64,000 nucleotides of DNA from NCBI RefSeq assembly GCF_014302995.1, contig NZ_CP060295.1, positions 3,153,501 to 3,217,500 of the forward strand, in the 5' to 3' direction. Positions 1-9,973 of the stretch are shown one piece after another; the stretch's first letter is position 1, and every line of letters starts with the position of its first letter. This DNA comes from Variovorax sp. PAMC26660. Its GTDB lineage: Bacteria > Pseudomonadota > Gammaproteobacteria > Burkholderiales > Burkholderiaceae_C. The notes under the pieces were generated by a model that was given only the letters and a program-made list of their open reading frames with translations, was not told the origin of the DNA and did not search any database. Both the position numbers and the translations under genes were made by a program.

Positions 1-104
1 CGGCGTTGTTGATGGCGCTGCTGCTCATCCTCGGCGGCATCGTGTTGGGGATGGTGCGGACATCGACGCAGATCGGGCAGGGCGGAGCGGGCATGCGGCC
101 GTAG
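1..104 (+). CDS. C-terminal fragment of a membrane protein
   Basis: Only the last 33 residues are inside the window; codons run from base 3 to a TAG at 102-104. The visible part is one strongly hydrophobic helix (about 20 residues of Leu, Ile, Ala, Gly and Met) followed by a short polar tail with a Gly-rich stretch. This looks like the final transmembrane segment and cytoplasmic end of an inner-membrane protein. Families such as CHASE2 sensors can end this way and occur beside CHAT genes, but nothing here proves it. The next gene starts 142 bases later. The gap holds a 7 bp G+C-rich stem (202-208 with 214-220) and no promoter I would defend. Confidence 0.5.
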   Translation, partial: ALLMALLLILGGIVLGMVRTSTQIGQGGAGMRP

Positions 105-246
105 TTCTTTTGCGCTAGACCGTATTGCGAATAGGCGCGGAGGGTACCCCCTCCTAGACTTTCCCCACGAGGCCTGAACGGCGCGCACTTTCGCCGCGTC
201 GACCGCCCGCTTCCGGCGGGCGCATGGGCCGCGCGCGGGGGATCCA

Positions 247-2394
247 ATGGCGTGGATATCGAGATGGGGGTGGGGTCGCCCTGCACGTCATCGTGCGGGG
301 ACTGCGGCAGCGCTCGGGCTTGCAGGCATTCTTCTCCTGGGCTTCGGTCCTTCGGCAACGGCACAGCAACAGGCATCGGGTGCCGAGGCTGCCGCCGACC
401 GGATGGAGCAGGCGCGGCTGGCCGACACCGACACCTTGCTGGCACTGACCAGCGAAGGCGCCGTGCTCTACGGGCAGGACGCGGTCAAGCTCTCGGGCTA
501 CCAGTACTGCAGCCAGGCCGTCGCATTGGCCGAGGCCGGCGAGTTTCGCCAGAGCGTGCGTGCCGCGAGCAAGGCGCTGCACCTGGCCAATGCCACCAAC
601 GATCCGAACCTGATGGCGATGGCCAATCGCGACCTCGCGATCGTCTACAGCTATTCGGGCCAGCTCGAAAAAGCAGAAGAGTTCGCGCGCGAAGCGCTCA
701 AGCATCCGGCGCGCGACCCCAAGCTGGTCGTCGGCCCGGTGCAGAAAGTGATCGGCGACGTGCGCACGCGGCGCGGCGATTTCTCGGGCGCCGTGCTCAG
801 CTATGACGAGGCCTTGGCCAACAGTTCATCGCGCTATGCGCCGCTGGTGCAGGCCTCGCTGGTCAATGCGCTGATCGAATCGGGCGATGCGGTGCGGGCG
901 CGCGAAGTGCTCGGCACCATGGCGCCGCCGAAAGACGCACCGCTCACAGCGCAGCTCGACCGCACGCGCGCACGCCTGCTGCTGGCCGAGAACAAGCCGG
1001 CCGAGGCACGCGATGCGTACCGTGCGCTCACTGCGCGCCAGGTCGGCGTCGACACCGAGTACTACCGCCTCTGGGCCTGGGACGGCGTGGCGCGCAGCGA
1101 ACTCGCGCTCGGCCAGAAGCAAGCCGCGGCCGAAGCCGTGGGCCGCGCGCTCGGTGACGTCGACAAGGTGCGCGCGAAGTTCCGCAGCGAAGAATTCAAG
1201 ATGGGCCTGTTCTCGGACCTGCAGACGGTGTTCGAGCGCGGTGTGTCGATCTACAGTGACGCGGGCGATGCGCGCCAGGCCTTCGAGGTCAGCGAGCACA
1301 GCCGCTCGCGCGCGCTGCTCGACGCGGTGCGCGGCCGCGCGAAGATCAGCGAGCAGGCGGCCAACACCGTCGACCTCGCCACGCTGCAGCGCATGTTGGC
1401 ACCCGACGAGCGCGTGGTGCAGTTCCACTCGTTGCCCGACCGGCTGGTGGTGTGGGTCGTCAGCTCGAGCAGCATCACCGAGAAGACGGTGGCAGTGAAG
1501 CGCGACGATCTCAACGAGCTGGTCGAGACCTTCCGCAACTCCATCGTGCGCGGGCGCCGCACGGCCATCACCAATGCCGACAAGCTGGGCGCCGCGCTGC
1601 TCGGGCCGCTGGGGCTGGCACCGGGCCAGCGGCTGATCGTCGTGCCGCACGGGCCGTTGCACTACCTGCCGTTCCAGGCGCTGCGCCTGGACGGCCGCTA
1701 TGTGATCGAGACGCACCCGGTGTCGGTGGCGCCGTCCATCAGCATCGCCGTGCAACTGGCGCAGCGCACGCCGCGCGTGAGCGCCTCGCTGGTGGCCTTC
1801 GGCAATCCGCGCATCGAAGACAAGTACGACCTGCCCGGTGCCGAGTCCGAGGTGAAGCAGCTCGCGCAACTGTTCCCGCGCAACACCGTGTACATGGGCG
1901 CCGCCGCCACCAAGACGCAGTTCCGCGATGTGGCTTCGCGCTCGCCGCTGATGCATGTGGCGGCGCATGCGGAGGCCGATGCGGTCGATCCGCTGTACTC
2001 GCGCATCCTGTTGGCCAATGAAGGCGGCAAGCAGAATTTTCTGGAAGCGCACGAGATCCTCGAAATGCCGATGGACGGCACGGCGCTGGTCACGTTGTCG
2101 GCTTGCGAGTCGGGGTTGGGACGCATCGCGCAGGGCGACGAGGTACTGGGCTTCACGCGCTCCTTTCTCTCGGCCGGCAGCTCCAGCCTGATCGCGTCGC
2201 TGTGGCCGGTGTCGGACGACGCGACGGCCGTTCTCATGAGCACGCTCTATGGCGAGCTGGCCAAGGGTCGTGACATCCAGAAGGCCATGCAGGCCGGGCA
2301 GCTCGCCGTACTGAAGGACCCCAAGATGTCTCACCCCTTCTTCTGGGCGCCGTTCAACCTGATCGGCAACTGGCGCCTCACTGTGGGGAGTTGA
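247..2394 (+). CDS. Exported CHAT-domain protein with TPR-like repeats
   Basis: A 715-residue protein. Residues 1 to about 40 form a signal peptide (basic start, Ala/Leu/Gly core, cleavage region near SATAQ). Residues 60-330 are helical repeats of TPR type, usually protein-binding. Residues 440-712 form a CHAT domain, a caspase-related (clan CD) cysteine protease fold. The expected catalytic pair is visible: His574 in VAAHAEAD and Cys620 in LSACESGLG, with the family motif SLWPVSD downstream. The ATG at 247 gives the complete signal peptide. It lies upstream of tpsB and tpsA on the same strand, separated from them by a repeat element, so a role in maturing or anchoring the exoprotein is plausible. 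That role is inference; the domain assignment is firm. Confidence 0.88.
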   Translation: MAWISRWGWGRPARHRAGTAAALGLAGILLLGFGPSATAQQQASGAEAAADRMEQARLADTDTLLALTSEGAVLYGQDAVKLSGYQYCSQAVALAEAGEFRQSVRAASKALHLANATNDPNLMAMANRDLAIVYSYSGQLEKAEEFAREALKHPARDPKLVVGPVQKVIGDVRTRRGDFSGAVLSYDEALANSSSRYAPLVQASLVNALIESGDAVRAREVLGTMAPPKDAPLTAQLDRTRARLLLAENKPAEARDAYRALTARQVGVDTEYYRLWAWDGVARSELALGQKQAAAEAVGRALGDVDKVRAKFRSEEFKMGLFSDLQTVFERGVSIYSDAGDARQAFEVSEHSRSRALLDAVRGRAKISEQAANTVDLATLQRMLAPDERVVQFHSLPDRLVVWVVSSSSITEKTVAVKRDDLNELVETFRNSIVRGRRTAITNADKLGAALLGPLGLAPGQRLIVVPHGPLHYLPFQALRLDGRYVIETHPVSVAPSISIAVQLAQRTPRVSASLVAFGNPRIEDKYDLPGAESEVKQLAQLFPRNTVYMGAAATKTQFRDVASRSPLMHVAAHAEADAVDPLYSRILLANEGGKQNFLEAHEILEMPMDGTALVTLSACESGLGRIAQGDEVLGFTRSFLSAGSSSLIASLWPVSDDATAVLMSTLYGELAKGRDIQKAMQAGQLAVLKDPKMSHPFFWAPFNLIGNWRLTVGS

Positions 2395-2463
2395 AATGTT
2401 GGCCACTCGAATGGAAACCTTCTCTTTGATTCATCGCGTCGAGGTTGAGGAGCGTTGTTCTTG

Positions 2464-2728
2464 GCGCTGCTGTTCAGGGCGACGCTCACGCCGACACGGT
2501 GCTTTTTTTCGCGAATGTCCCCCGCTTCGCTCCTCCTTTATTTCGCGAAAAAGAGCGCCGTATCGACGTGAGCGGTCAGAGCACTGGTTGATCGGCGATC
2601 ACCAGCAGCGTGTCCAGGTGCGAATGACGCCAGGTGCTCCCCGCAGCGAAATAAAGGAGGAGCGAAGCGGGGGACATTCGCACAGGGGAGCACCTGGCGT
2701 CATTCGCACGCGCCCTGAACAACAGCGC
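2464..2728 (+). repeat. Two-hairpin intergenic repeat, copy A
   Basis: First of four copies of a ~265 bp composite element that fills most of the gap 2395-2789. It is bounded by near-identical 17 bp inverted ends (2464-2480 and 2712-2728, 16 of 17 matching). Inside are two long stem-loops: the first has arms starting GCTCACGCCGACACGG, the second has arms starting GTGCGAATGACGCCAGG. Each loop carries the same ~35 bp core (TGTCCCCCGCTTCGCTCC...) in opposite orientation. A small stem TGATC-GGC-GATCA lies between them. Short hydrophobic-free reading frames across it are not genes. Confidence 0.9.
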
Positions 2729-2789
2729 CCCGAACAAACGCACAGCGAACAAAAGCAACCCGCAGCCCAACACGCAGCGGAGCACTGAA

Positions 2790-4511
2790 ATGCGCGCTCT
2801 TCAACGCTCCACACCGATCGCCCTCGCAGTCACCGCCTTGGTCGGTGCAACGCTGCTGGTAGCCGCCCAGCGCACACACGCGACCGAGGCCGATGTCGAT
2901 GCCAACGCGCTGCTACCGACCAGCGACCCTTGCGGCACCTGCGACCGACCGCTGGCACAGGCCACCGGCACCGTCGCACCGCAAAGCCTGCCGGCACCGC
3001 CGCAACCCACCGCAGCCGCAGGCTCCTTCAAACTCAACGACCTGCGGCTCAACGGCGTCAAGGCGCTGAGCAACGAAGAACTGCAGTCCATCACCGCCCC
3101 CTACATCGGCCGCGACGTCACGCTCGGCGACCTCGAAGAACTCGCCAAGGCCATCACCGCACGCTACAAGGAACGCGGCTACTTCCTCGCGCAGGCCGTG
3201 GTGCCGGTGCAGACCGTGCGCGACGGCATCGTCGAAATCAGCGTCATCGAAGGGCGCCTTGGCAAGGTCGACGTGGTGGTCGCGCCCGATGCCCCCATCA
3301 GCGAGGCGCGCGTGCGCGGCTTCCTCGCTCCGCTGCAACCTGGCGAAGCGGTCAGTGCGCCCGCCTACGAGCGCGCGATGCTGCTGCTGTCGGACCAGCC
3401 CGGCATCAAGGTGTCGTCGGGCCTGCAGGAAGGCGCGCAGGCCGGCACCACCGACCTGTCGGTCGAAGTGGCGGCCGCACCGCGCTGGGCCTTCACGGCC
3501 GAGGGCGACAACCACGGCACCAAGGAATCGGGCCGCTACCGCGTGGGCGGCACGGCGCGCTGGCTCAGTCCCTTCGGCATCGGCGACAACCTCGACATGC
3601 GCGTGATGGTGTCCGACAGCAATGCGCTGCAGTTCGGTCGCATCGCGTACGAGGCGCCCATCGGCACCAGCGGCCTGCGCGCGGGCATCGGCCTGTCGCG
3701 CGTGAGCTACGAGCTGGGCGGGCAGTTCGTCGACCTCGACGCGCGCGGCCGCGCCAACGTGCTCGACTTCTCGCTCAACTACCCGCTCATCCGCCAACGG
3801 CAGCAGAACCTTTTCGTGCGCCTGGGCATCGACGTGAAAGACCTGACCGACGAATTGCGCGCGGCCGACTTCACCTCGAAGAAGCGTGTGCACGGCCTCA
3901 GTGTGGGCTGGACGTGGGAGCGCCGCGACGAGCTTCTGGGCGGCGGCTACTGGGCCAGCTCGGGCACGCTGTACCACGGCAACCTGTCGATCAAGGATGG
4001 CGAGAGCCGCGAGTTCGACCAGAGCATCACCGGCCATCACACCGAAGGCGGCTTCACCAAGCTCAGCTTCCAGTTGTCGCGCCTGCAGGCCATCGTGCCG
4101 CGCCATTCGCTGTACCTCTCGCTCGGCGGCCAGTGGGCCAGCAAGAACCTCGACGCATCGGAAAAGCTCGCGCTCGGTGGCGCACGCGCAGTGCGTGCGT
4201 ACCCCTCGGGCGAACTGCTGGTCGACCAGGGCCTGATCGGCACCGTCGAGTGGCGCTGGTCGCTCAACGAAGAACTCACACCCTTCCTGTTCTACGACGC
4301 GGCGCGCGGAAAGATCGTGCGCAACCCGACGCCCTACGACGGCATCAACAGCCACAGCCTGCGCGGCTACGGCGTGGGCCTGAGCTGGTCGCGGCCCGGC
4401 AATTTCTCGATCAACGCGACGCTGGCCTGGCGCGCGGGAACGCCGGCGGCGCAGACCGACGGCGGTGGCCGCAATCCACGGCTGTACGTGCAGCTCATCA
4501 AGGCGTTCTGA
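2790..4511 (+). CDS. Two-partner secretion outer-membrane pore (ShlB/FhaC/HecB family)
   Basis: A 573-residue TpsB transporter. A signal peptide (about residues 1-31) is followed by a Pro-rich linker, two POTRA-like domains (roughly 75-220, including the segment ending SVIEGRLGKVDV) and a C-terminal 16-strand type beta barrel ending in aromatic residues (YVQLIKAF). Such proteins sit in the outer membrane, recognise the N-terminal TPS domain of a partner exoprotein in the periplasm and export it without ATP. The ATG at 2790 directly follows repeat A. The stop lies two bases before the tpsA start, so the pair is one translational unit. Length is normal for the family. Confidence 0.92.
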   Translation: MRALQRSTPIALAVTALVGATLLVAAQRTHATEADVDANALLPTSDPCGTCDRPLAQATGTVAPQSLPAPPQPTAAAGSFKLNDLRLNGVKALSNEELQSITAPYIGRDVTLGDLEELAKAITARYKERGYFLAQAVVPVQTVRDGIVEISVIEGRLGKVDVVVAPDAPISEARVRGFLAPLQPGEAVSAPAYERAMLLLSDQPGIKVSSGLQEGAQAGTTDLSVEVAAAPRWAFTAEGDNHGTKESGRYRVGGTARWLSPFGIGDNLDMRVMVSDSNALQFGRIAYEAPIGTSGLRAGIGLSRVSYELGGQFVDLDARGRANVLDFSLNYPLIRQRQQNLFVRLGIDVKDLTDELRAADFTSKKRVHGLSVGWTWERRDELLGGGYWASSGTLYHGNLSIKDGESREFDQSITGHHTEGGFTKLSFQLSRLQAIVPRHSLYLSLGGQWASKNLDASEKLALGGARAVRAYPSGELLVDQGLIGTVEWRWSLNEELTPFLFYDAARGKIVRNPTPYDGINSHSLRGYGVGLSWSRPGNFSINATLAWRAGTPAAQTDGGGRNPRLYVQLIKAF

Positions 4512-4513
4512 CC

Positions 4514-7500
4514 ATGAAGCAACGCAACAAGCTCCTGCCGCTGCGCCCCCTCGCGCTGTCGCTGATCTGCGCGGGCCTGGCACCGGCCATGGCCCAGGTG
4601 CTGCCGGTCGTTTCCCCGCGCCCTGGCGCCATCCTCGGCAACGTGATGGTGACGCAAAGCGGTGGCGTGATGACCATCACCCAGCCGCTGCAGCGCGGCA
4701 TCGTCAACTGGCAGACCTTCTCCATCGGCCCCGGTGGCGCGGTCAACATCGCGCAGCCGAGCACCTCGGCCGTGCTGCTCAACCGGGTGGTGGGCGATGG
4801 CATGAGCATCCAGGCGTCCCGCATCGACGGCACGCTGCGGACCTACCTTGCGAGCAACCCGAACCTGCCGGGCGGCAGCGTGTTCCTCATCAACCCGAGC
4901 GGCATCGTGTTCGGCAACGGATCGTCGGTGAACGTGGGTGGGCTGGTGGCGTCGACCCTGAAGATCACCGACGACAACTTCATGCCGGCGGGATCGGAGA
5001 ACAAGGCCTTTGGCAAGAACGAACAACTGGTCTTCGTCGGGCCCGCGGGCAGCGTGGCCCAGGTGAAGGTCGAGGGCGGCGCGTCGATCACCACCACTTC
5101 CCCGCACGGCACCGTGGCGCTGCTGGGCGGCTCGGTGCGCAACGAGGGCGACATCAATGTCGCGCGCGGCTCCGTGGGGCTGGTGTCGGCCAGCAAGGTC
5201 ACGCTGAACCTGGACTTCGACGGCGACGGGCTCACCACCTTCAAGATCCCGGCGGACGGGCAGACCACCTTCAAGCTGGCCGAGCTGCAGGCCAGCGACA
5301 AGACGGCGACCGCGCAGCTCATGAACAGCGGCAAGGTCACGGCCGATGGCGGGCGCGTGGTGTTGATGGCGGCGGCTGCGGACGTCGACCCCCGGCAACT
5401 GGTCGTGAGCCAGACCGGCCTGATCCAGGCGAAATCGCTGTCGTCGCGCAACGGCGAGATCGTGCTCGACGCGGGCCAGTCGGTGTCGGGGCGCTCCAAC
5501 GAAATGCTCCTCGGCGGCCACATCGATGCCTCGGGCACCGACGCGGGCGTGGCCGGCGGGTCGATCACCGCGCGCGCAGACTACGTGCGCCTGTCGGGTC
5601 TGGATGCCGATGTCAGCGGCAGCAACGGCGGCCAGATCCAGGTGACGGGCACCAGCGCCGTGAGCATGTCGCCCGACTCGTCGTTGCGCGCGAATGCGGC
5701 AGGCGCGAATGGCGCCAACGGCCATGGCGGCACCGTGGACCTGAGCGGCGACTTCACGCATGTCTCCGGCCAGATCCAGGCGCGCGGCGCGGGCAGCGGC
5801 GCTGGCGGCACCATCACCACGACCGCGCGGCAGGTCGAGGTCTCGGGGCTGGCGCAGATCGATGCGGCCGGTGGCGCGAGCGGGGCCAATGGCACCTGGG
5901 TCGTGGTGTCCAAGGGCGATCTCAATGTGGACAACACGACGCCGGCCTACGACCCGTCGGACTACGCACAGAACACGGCCGACACCCGCGTGAGCGCGGT
6001 GGCCATCGGCAACACGCTGGGCCGTTCGACCGACGTGGTGCTGCGCACCGGCGCCGTCGATGGGGACGTGCACGACGTGGTGTTCCAGGACAACGCAAGC
6101 ATCGTGAAGTCCGAAGGGCGCGATGCGCGGCTCACTGTCGATTCGCTGCGCGACATCCAGATGCGCCCCGGTTCGTCGATCCAGTCGACCAGCGGCGCCC
6201 TGCATGTGGACTTCGACGCCAACTCGGCCGGCGGCCCGCAGGGCGGTGCGATCGAGTTGGCGAACGCGAGCATCGCCACCAACGGCGGCAACATCCGCTT
6301 TTACGGGCAGGGCGATCCAACCGGCGGCTACGCGGTCGGCGGCACGGCCCCTTCGGACGGTGGGCCGTACAACGCCCGCGCGGGCATCACGCTGTCAGGC
6401 AGCACGTTGTCCACGTGCGCGACGGGCTCTACCGCGTGCGGTGGCTCGGGCGCGATCACCTTGCGCGGCAAGGGCACGAGCAACTCTGCCGGTGGCGACC
6501 CGAACTACTACGTGAGCGCGGACGGCGTCGTGGTCCAGGGCAGCAGCCTGACCACCGGCGCCGGCAACATCGCCATCGACGGCCAGGGCGCCATTGGCGC
6601 CAACGGCGTGCTGCTGGCCAGCACCGATGCGCAGGCCACCATACTGCGCACGCTGACAGGCGACGTGAATGTGGTGGGCAGCTCGCGCAGCTGGACCGCC
6701 GGCGATCCGGTGGCGGTGTACGCCAGCGCAGTGGCGCCCACCAGCATGTCCGCACCCGATGTGACGGTGGCGGTCACCGCCGGCGTCAATCTGCGTGGCG
6801 CGACCATCGACGCGGGCGGCCGCGTCGGCATCGACGGCACCGGCAGCGACGTTCAGGGCCTGACCGCAAGCTCCGTCTTCGTGACCTCGGCGGCGGCGGC
6901 CAATGGCGGGACCGGCATCGGCTTCGGTGCGGGCAACGGCGTGTCAGTCAACGGCGGCAGCATCTCGGCCGGCAAGGGGCAGCAGGTGTCTATTGCGGGT
7001 ACGGCGGGTGGCAAGGGCTTCACGGTGACCACCGGCAAGGGCGTGACGCCGGGGCAGGACCCGTTGGCCGTGAGCATCGTCATGCAGGCCGGCGACGTCG
7101 TGCGCAGCGAAGGCGGGCGCATCGCGATCGATGGCCGTGGCGGCGACGTGATGGTGGCGCGCACGCTGAGCCGTGGCGACGTGCCGCCGGGCATCACCAC
7201 GCCCGTGCTCGACGTGTCCAGCAGCACCGGCGCCGGCGGCAGCGTCTCGATCACCGGCCGCAACATCGGCATCGACGATGTCTACGACCTGCCCACCATC
7301 GACGCGGGTGGCGCGGGCAAGGCCGGCACCATCGACATCCGCGCCAGCAACGTGATCGCCGTGGGCAGCAAGGCGAGCCTGCGGGCCGATGCGACATCGG
7401 CGGTGGGCGACGGGGGCACGGTGAACCTGATCGCGGGCGACACGTTGCGTGGCTATGGCAGCGTCTCCGCGCGCGGCGGCAGCGCCGGCGGCAACGGCGG

Positions 7501-9955
7501 CGCCATCGAGACCTCGGCACCGCACTTCGACCTGTCGGGCGTTCGCATCGATGCATCGGCGCCCGTCGGCACCGCCGGCTCCTGGGTGATCGACCCTTCC
7601 GACGTCACCATCGCGCACGGCAACGCTTCCAGTTCCCTGCCCACCAACCCATTTGTTCCGGTGATCGACTCGACCATCCAGGACGGCGACATCAACGCGG
7701 CGCTCGACAAGGGCACCAGCGTGACCATCACCACCGGCACCGCGGGCACGAGCCCGGGCAACATCAATTTCGACAGCGGCGTCGTGGTCGAGCGCACCAG
7801 CGGCGCGACGCCGATCACGTTCCGGCTCGATGCCAACAACGGCATCGGCCAGAACCCGCCACCGTGCCCCAGCTTTCCCTGCAGCCCGTTCGTGCCGACG
7901 GTCATCCGGTCCACGACCGGGCCGCTCGACGTGGTCTTCAACGCCAAGGGCGTCGGGGGCGGCTTCAGCAACGGCATCGTGTACAGCGGGCAGATCCTCA
8001 CCGACGGCGGCAACGTCACGATGAATGCCGACGCCACCAACACGGGCAACCGCGCCATCCTGCTGAGCAACACGACGATCGACACGCGCATCACCGCGTT
8101 GGGCGACGCGGGCCCCGGCGGCTTCGTGCAGATCACCGGCAAGCGCGGGGCACCCACCTTCTCGACCACTGGCGCGACGGTCGAGTTCAACGGCGTCAAC
8201 ATCCAGAGCAGCACGGGCAACGTGGCCATCTCGGGCATCGGCGTGCAGGGCGCGGGCGTGCGCATCGCCGATGGCACGGCACCGAGCCAGATCCTCACGA
8301 CCAGCGGCGACATCGAGATCGTCGGCGTCGGCAGTGCGCCGACGACCAGCTTCGGCACGACGACCGTGCAGAGCGTCGACTTGAACGACGCGCTGGTGCG
8401 CAGCGTCGACGGCAACATCGCCATTCGCGGGCTCGCAACGGCCGGCCCCGCCGGCGACACCTCGGGCGGCGTGCTGCTCGCCAACAACGCGCTCGTCACG
8501 ACGCTCGGCGTGGGCAACATCGACATCGCTGGCGAATCGCAATCGGGTGGCGCGGGCGTCACCATCGCGCCGACGGCGCGTGTCGACGGCAACCACGACG
8601 TGGTGCTGCGCGCCAGCAACGGCGGCGCGGTCGATGCGCTGGTGATCGGTGGCACGGTGCGCGCGGGCAACGTGCTCGACCTGCGACCCGGCGGCGTGGA
8701 TGCCACGGGCAACGCGGTGGACCGCACGGCCAACCCCATCACGCTGGGCAGCACGGCGGCCACGGGCTTCGCGGTGTCGGCGGACGAGTTCACCCGCCTC
8801 GATGCGCCCACCATCGTGGCCGGCAGCAACGCGCATGCCGCGGACATCAACGTCGTCGGCCCGTTGACGCTGTCTTCGGCGCTCACGCTGGAGAACGGTG
8901 GCGGCGGCAACATCAACCTGGGCGGCGCGGTCACGGTGCCGAAGCTGGGCTTGCTGTCGCGCGGCAACATCACGCAGGCGAGCAATGCACCGATCACCGC
9001 CACCACGCTGATGGCGCGCTCCACCGGCGGCAGCGTGCTGCTCGACCAGGCACCGAACAATGTCAGCGCCGCCACCGTCGGCGGTGGTGCGGCCGGTGCC
9101 TTCCGCTATGTGGATGTCGACACGGTGCAACTGGGCTCGGTCTCGGTCGTCGGCTTCGATGCCACCGGCAACGCGCCCCAGGTCGAGTCGGCCACCTCGA
9201 TGGCGGCCGACACCGTGTTCGTGCGCACGCTGTCCGGCGACCTGCTGCTGGGCACGAACGTGAGCAGCACGAGCGGCACCGACCTTGTCGCAGGGTCACG
9301 CTTTCAGAACCTAGGCGCTTACACGATCACCGGTGCGCCGTGGCGCGTGTGGGCCGACACCTGGGTTGGCGAAACGCGCGGCGGCCTGCTGGGTTCGGGG
9401 CTGTACCCGAACCTGTACCACTGCGCGTATTCGGGTCTGTGTTCGGTGAGCATTCCCGCGGGCGCCAACCACTTCATCTACGCGCAGCAGCCAACGGCCA
9501 CGGTGGTCATCAGCAACGTGAGCCGGCCGTTCGGCTATCCGAACCAGCTGTTCAGTTATGGCATCGGTGGGTTGATTCTCGGCGACACGGGTGTGGGCTT
9601 CTTCGGCATCCTCGGGTCGCCGGCGGTGCCGTCGAGCCCGCTGGGTGTGTACCCGATCAACGGCGTCTTCATTTCCGCCGAGGGCTATGCGGTCAACGTG
9701 GTGCCGGGCAACCTGCTGGTCTCGGGGCTGCCCAACCTGCCGCGCCCCGATGTGCTGCGCGACCTGCCGAGCACCTGGCTGTATGACCGCAACATCGGGC
9801 CGCCGCCGATCTGCTTTGCGACCGGGCCATTGGAAGGCGATCGGGCGGCGCAGGGCGGCGATGTGCTTGCGCGCGAGTGGTCGCGTGTGCGTTCTCGGCC
9901 TAACTTGTCCAGCTGCGTGGATACCGAGAAGCGCAATGGCTGTTCGGACTTCTGA
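4514..9955 (+). CDS. Filamentous-haemagglutinin-type exoprotein (TpsA)
   Basis: A 1,813-residue secreted protein. Residues 1-27 are a signal peptide (cleavage near PAMAQ). Residues about 28-280 are the TPS secretion domain, with the family signature NPSGIVFGNGSSVNVGGL. The long middle is a right-handed beta-helix of Gly-, Asn-, Thr- and Ser-rich rungs (GGNI, GDVN, GSVSITG types). Near the end a segment after QQPTATVVISN resembles an MBG-type Ig-like domain, then a short Cys-containing tail. I see no toxin or VENN motif, so adhesion or biofilm matrix is more likely than contact-dependent inhibition. The ATG at 4514 gives the complete signal peptide; the frame is open upstream but overlaps tpsB. 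The last ~150 bp become G+T-rich approaching repeat B. Confidence 0.9.
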   Translation: MKQRNKLLPLRPLALSLICAGLAPAMAQVLPVVSPRPGAILGNVMVTQSGGVMTITQPLQRGIVNWQTFSIGPGGAVNIAQPSTSAVLLNRVVGDGMSIQASRIDGTLRTYLASNPNLPGGSVFLINPSGIVFGNGSSVNVGGLVASTLKITDDNFMPAGSENKAFGKNEQLVFVGPAGSVAQVKVEGGASITTTSPHGTVALLGGSVRNEGDINVARGSVGLVSASKVTLNLDFDGDGLTTFKIPADGQTTFKLAELQASDKTATAQLMNSGKVTADGGRVVLMAAAADVDPRQLVVSQTGLIQAKSLSSRNGEIVLDAGQSVSGRSNEMLLGGHIDASGTDAGVAGGSITARADYVRLSGLDADVSGSNGGQIQVTGTSAVSMSPDSSLRANAAGANGANGHGGTVDLSGDFTHVSGQIQARGAGSGAGGTITTTARQVEVSGLAQIDAAGGASGANGTWVVVSKGDLNVDNTTPAYDPSDYAQNTADTRVSAVAIGNTLGRSTDVVLRTGAVDGDVHDVVFQDNASIVKSEGRDARLTVDSLRDIQMRPGSSIQSTSGALHVDFDANSAGGPQGGAIELANASIATNGGNIRFYGQGDPTGGYAVGGTAPSDGGPYNARAGITLSGSTLSTCATGSTACGGSGAITLRGKGTSNSAGGDPNYYVSADGVVVQGSSLTTGAGNIAIDGQGAIGANGVLLASTDAQATILRTLTGDVNVVGSSRSWTAGDPVAVYASAVAPTSMSAPDVTVAVTAGVNLRGATIDAGGRVGIDGTGSDVQGLTASSVFVTSAAAANGGTGIGFGAGNGVSVNGGSISAGKGQQVSIAGTAGGKGFTVTTGKGVTPGQDPLAVSIVMQAGDVVRSEGGRIAIDGRGGDVMVARTLSRGDVPPGITTPVLDVSSSTGAGGSVSITGRNIGIDDVYDLPTIDAGGAGKAGTIDIRASNVIAVGSKASLRADATSAVGDGGTVNLIAGDTLRGYGSVSARGGSAGGNGGAIETSAPHFDLSGVRIDASAPVGTAGSWVIDPSDVTIAHGNASSSLPTNPFVPVIDSTIQDGDINAALDKGTSVTITTGTAGTSPGNINFDSGVVVERTSGATPITFRLDANNGIGQNPPPCPSFPCSPFVPTVIRSTTGPLDVVFNAKGVGGGFSNGIVYSGQILTDGGNVTMNADATNTGNRAILLSNTTIDTRITALGDAGPGGFVQITGKRGAPTFSTTGATVEFNGVNIQSSTGNVAISGIGVQGAGVRIADGTAPSQILTTSGDIEIVGVGSAPTTSFGTTTVQSVDLNDALVRSVDGNIAIRGLATAGPAGDTSGGVLLANNALVTTLGVGNIDIAGESQSGGAGVTIAPTARVDGNHDVVLRASNGGAVDALVIGGTVRAGNVLDLRPGGVDATGNAVDRTANPITLGSTAATGFAVSADEFTRLDAPTIVAGSNAHAADINVVGPLTLSSALTLENGGGGNINLGGAVTVPKLGLLSRGNITQASNAPITATTLMARSTGGSVLLDQAPNNVSAATVGGGAAGAFRYVDVDTVQLGSVSVVGFDATGNAPQVESATSMAADTVFVRTLSGDLLLGTNVSSTSGTDLVAGSRFQNLGAYTITGAPWRVWADTWVGETRGGLLGSGLYPNLYHCAYSGLCSVSIPAGANHFIYAQQPTATVVISNVSRPFGYPNQLFSYGIGGLILGDTGVGFFGILGSPAVPSSPLGVYPINGVFISAEGYAVNVVPGNLLVSGLPNLPRPDVLRDLPSTWLYDRNIGPPPICFATGPLEGDRAAQGGDVLAREWSRVRSRPNLSSCVDTEKRNGCSDF

Positions 9956-9973
9956 GGTTGTTTGCTTTCCGTC

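Noticed and set aside
2646..2665. AAGGAGG sequence in the repeat core as a ribosome site
   Set aside because: No start codon lies at a useful distance in any copy, so it is a chance feature of the repeat.
2396..2788. Short frames across repeat copy A, and equivalents at copies B to D
   Set aside because: They follow the repeat, differ in length and frame at each copy, and have no conserved protein.
6944..9130. Reverse-strand frame of over 700 codons opposite tpsA
   Set aside because: Antisense to a repetitive beta-helix gene; the apparent Ala/Val/Arg periodicity mirrors the rungs of TpsA.
2930..9786. Very long forward frames through tpsB and tpsA in other phases
   Set aside because: Their translations are Arg/Gly/His-rich low-complexity sequence, whereas the chosen frames carry the TPS signature and signal peptide.
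4514..9955. Contact-dependent inhibition (CdiA) toxin
   Set aside because: No VENN motif, no variable C-terminal toxin and no immunity gene follows; the end is a short tail then a repeat.
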